A DNA stretch of 8,656 nt, taken from Nitrospira sp. (GTDB taxonomy: Bacteria; Nitrospirota; Nitrospiria; Nitrospirales; Nitrospiraceae). The translations under genes and the position numbers were made by a program. The notes under the pieces were generated by a model that saw only the letters and a list, made by a program, of their open reading frames with translations, did not search any database and was not told the DNA's origin. Location: the NCBI GenBank assembly GCA_024998705.1, contig JACOEF010000198.1:1-8656 (forward strand). The letters run 5' to 3'. Positions 6,959 through 8,656 of the stretch are shown here, one piece after another; positions within the stretch are counted from its first letter, which is position 1; each line of letters opens with the position of its first letter.

Positions 6959-7312
6959 AACGGCAAGACAACAGGTGCCATTGACGCCTCAGTCCACCAG
7001 GAGGAAGCTAGGAAGAAGACGTTGTTAGTGGAATTGACGAGACTGGACCAACTTGCCCACATGCCTTATGTGAACGAGAACCGGTTCGTCAAGGAATTGA
7101 GAACCCGATTAGGAGACATCCCTGGTGTGCTCACCCGACAGGTTCTGCTCGCCTGCCAGATGCTCAGGACACTGCTTGATGGTCACATCTCGTGCGGGTC
7201 CGCCGAGGAGGGTGAGAAGCGAGGCTATCGATTCACTGCCACGGGCACTTTGGACCGTCTACTGATGGGCGTGACGGTGATCAATCAAAGTGGTGGAGGG
7301 CAGGGGAGTTGA
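6959..7312 (+). pseudogene. Serine recombinase C-terminal remnant
   Basis: About 117 residues match the C-terminal region of large serine recombinases. There is an E/K/R coiled-coil segment (EEARKKTLLVELTRLDQLAH), a helix with ELRTRLGDIPGVLTRQ, then ACQMLRTLLDGHISC and GEKRGYRFTATGTLDRLL. Intact proteins of this type show the patterns QARQMLRKLLdG and RGYRFTatGty near their end. The N-terminal catalytic resolvase domain and the zinc-ribbon region are absent; sequence upstream of about 6950 belongs to the insertion-sequence remnant. The frame runs into the tRNA gene, so its last seven residues and stop (7310-7312) come from the tRNA 3' half. It is a non-functional scar of an integrated element. 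Confidence 0.72.
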
Positions 7313-7366
7313 ACCCCCGACCCCTACGTTGCGAACGTAGTGCTCTCCCAACTGAGCTAGCCCCCC
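7291..7366 (-). tRNA. tRNA-Ala (anticodon CGC)
   Basis: A full cloverleaf is visible on the minus strand, 76 nt including an encoded CCA. The acceptor stem is GGGGGGC paired with GCCCTCC, the D stem GCTC/GAGC, the anticodon stem CTACG/CGTAG with loop TTCGCAA, and the T arm GGGGG-TTCAACT-CCCCT. The anticodon CGC reads GCG (Ala). The acceptor stem has G3:U70, the main identity pair for alanyl-tRNA synthetase, which confirms the amino acid. The gene lies 72 bases downstream of purN in the same direction and has its own promoter. Its 3' end faces the recombinase remnant. Confidence 0.97.
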
Positions 7367-7382
7367 ACAACTCTCAGGCGGC

Positions 7383-7411
7383 ATTATACACAACCAGAGG
7401 CTGGGTCTCCA
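7383..7411 (-). promoter_or_regulatory. Promoter of tRNA-Ala
   Basis: On the minus strand, TGGAGA (7406-7411) is followed after 17 bases by a perfect TATAAT (7383-7388). The expected start falls a few bases before the tRNA 5' end at 7366. The tRNA can thus be transcribed independently of purMN. Confidence 0.75.
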
Positions 7412-7438
7412 CACGAACTTACGGCTCTGCGGGAAACT

Positions 7439-8113
7439 TCATGCAGGATAATGAAAGCCGGTGGCCGCTGCTCCCGGTTCCGCCACCGTTACCCGTCTCC
7501 CCTCTACACGAAGTTTGCCCTCAGCGTAGAGCTGGATTGCCCGAGGATACACCTGGTGTTCCTGTTCCAGGATACGAGCGGCCAGGGCATCCGGCGTATC
7601 TCCTTCCAGAATCGGCACGGCCGCCTGGATGATGATCGGACCTTCGTCGACCCCTTCGGTCACGAAGTGCACGGTGCAACCGGCGATTTTGCACCCATGA
7701 TCGATGGCTTTTTTCTGCACATCAAGGCCGGGAAACGACGGGAGCAGGGACGGGTGAATATTCATCATCCGGTTTTCATAGGCCGTGACCAGCACCGCCG
7801 TTACAATTTTCATGTACCCAGCCAAGAGCACAAGGTCCACCTCGTGCTTCTGCAGCACCTCAAGGACAGCCCTATCGTAGGCTTCTCGATTATCGGGGCG
7901 GCCCACAAACGGCTTCGGGTCCAACCACACAGCAGGTGCGCTATGTTTCCGGGCCCGTTCGAGGCCCCCGGCGTCCTGCTTATTGCTGAGCACGACCGCG
8001 ATCTCAGCCGACAGGGTTCCCGCCTCAATGGCATCGATGATCGCCTGCAGATTGGATCCTCGACCGGAAACCAACACGCCGAGCCGCACTAATCGAGGGG
8101 ACTTAGCCGGCAT
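7439..8113 (-). CDS. purN: Phosphoribosylglycinamide formyltransferase
   Basis: PurN transfers a formyl group from 10-formyl-tetrahydrofolate to GAR, giving FGAR, the third step of de novo purine synthesis in the cytoplasm. The 224-aa product has the phosphate-binding start RLGVLVSGRGSNLQAI, the folate/GAR site LLAGYMKI, the catalytic NIHPSLLPSFPG (Asn and His) and HFVTEGVDEGPIII with the active-site Asp. The length fits the family, with a slightly long C-terminal tail (GKLRVEGRRVTV onward). ATG 8113 is preferred: GGGAG lies 9 bases upstream and it sits just before the conserved start. The same frame is open a further 15 codons into purM without homology. The gene overlaps the end of purM by 11 bp, so translation is probably coupled. 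Confidence 0.97.
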   Translation of the reverse strand: MPAKSPRLVRLGVLVSGRGSNLQAIIDAIEAGTLSAEIAVVLSNKQDAGGLERARKHSAPAVWLDPKPFVGRPDNREAYDRAVLEVLQKHEVDLVLLAGYMKIVTAVLVTAYENRMMNIHPSLLPSFPGLDVQKKAIDHGCKIAGCTVHFVTEGVDEGPIIIQAAVPILEGDTPDALAARILEQEHQVYPRAIQLYAEGKLRVEGRRVTVAEPGAAATGFHYPA

Positions 8114-8656
8114 ACTCCACCACTCCCTCGTCGGTCGTCTGCGCCACCATCTCTCCAATGTGATAGGCCCGATCGCCTAATTCCACGGCTTTCGCCATGA
8201 CGCGATCGACGTGTTCCGGGGCCACCACCAGAATCAAGCCGATACCCATATTGAACACGCGATACATCTCACCCAACTCCACATCTCCACGTTCCTGAAT
8301 TGCCTGAAAAATCGGCAGCACCGGCCAGGCTCCACGACGGATGCGTGCCCCGCAGCGAGTCGGAAAAACCCGCGGCAGATTTTCGGTGATTCCGCCACCG
8401 GTAATATGTGCAATCCCTTTGATCAGGCAAGCCTCGGCCAAAGAAAGCACTTGTTTGGCATAAATCCGTGTAGGGGTCAGCAGGGTCTCTCCCAGGGCAC
8501 CGCCGAGTTCCGGCACGACACTGTCCACCGTCAGCCGGCTTTTTTCAAACAATACCTTGCGCACCAGCGAAAATCCGTTGCTGTGGACGCCGGTCGAGGC
8601 CAGACCGATCACGGCATCCCCTGGAACAATCTGACGGCCATCGATCATCCTCGGGC
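8103..8656 (-). CDS. purM: Phosphoribosylformylglycinamidine cyclo-ligase (AIR synthase), C-terminal part
   Basis: PurM closes the imidazole ring: FGAM plus ATP gives AIR, the fifth step of de novo purine synthesis. The window holds about 184 C-terminal residues; the N-terminal half lies beyond the right edge. Diagnostic segments are GDAVIGLASTGVHSNGFSLV, LLTPTRIYAKQVLSL, the glycine-rich ATP-grasping motif AHITGGGITENLPRVFP, and MYRVFNMGIGLILVV near the end. Stop TAA is at 8103-8105. The first ATG in view (8648) is internal, because homology (IDGRQIVPGD) and the open frame continue past it to the edge. The order purM-purN is common in bacteria. Confidence 0.96.
   Translation of the reverse strand, partial: PRMIDGRQIVPGDAVIGLASTGVHSNGFSLVRKVLFEKSRLTVDSVVPELGGALGETLLTPTRIYAKQVLSLAEACLIKGIAHITGGGITENLPRVFPTRCGARIRRGAWPVLPIFQAIQERGDVELGEMYRVFNMGIGLILVVAPEHVDRVMAKAVELGDRAYHIGEMVAQTTDEGVVEYAG

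Noticed and set aside
7309..7632. + strand frame beginning MNPRPLRCERSALPTE
   Set aside because: This is the typical false translation through a tRNA gene, followed by antisense purN sequence.
7451..8092. Long + strand frame opposite purN
   Set aside because: It is antisense to an unmistakable purN, and its translation has no family features.

Overview
The window is GC-rich bacterial DNA and probably comes from Nitrospira or a related Nitrospirota lineage. That assignment is an inference from the style of the signalling genes and from codon use; there is no rRNA or phylogenetic marker to prove it. Two conserved blocks flank a patchy accessory stretch.

Left block (1-3746, + strand): a cytoplasmic two-component and c-di-GMP signalling cluster. 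In order it holds the 3' part of a receiver protein with a Cys-containing C-terminal module, a receiver-GGDEF diguanylate cyclase, a hybrid histidine kinase with no recognisable sensor domain and two receivers, and a stand-alone HPt protein whose start overlaps the kinase stop (ATGA). Together they look like a phosphorelay (kinase -> receiver -> HPt -> receiver) that could set c-di-GMP output. The input is probably encoded upstream, outside the window.

Middle block (about 3747-7290): accessory and decayed DNA. It contains roughly 400 bp with no recognisable gene, a frameshifted VapC-like PIN-domain pseudogene (about 4174-4609), and an AT-richer spacer with a possible promoter. A compact four-gene + strand operon follows (4951-6059). 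It encodes a peroxiredoxin-fold protein with no peroxidatic cysteine, a 66-aa Cys/His protein, a 55-aa zinc-ribbon-like protein and a 30-aa single-span membrane protein. All four have good Shine-Dalgarno sites, and this is the best candidate here for an undescribed system. After it come a degraded IS3-family insertion sequence on the - strand and the C-terminal remnant of a serine recombinase, which runs into the 3' end of a tRNA gene.

Right block (7291-8656, - strand): purM (partial), purN and tRNA-Ala(CGC). The first two are consecutive de novo purine synthesis genes that overlap by 11 bp. The tRNA has its own near-consensus promoter and the G3:U70 pair that marks tRNA-Ala. Its 3' end abuts the recombinase remnant, so it is a plausible old integration site.
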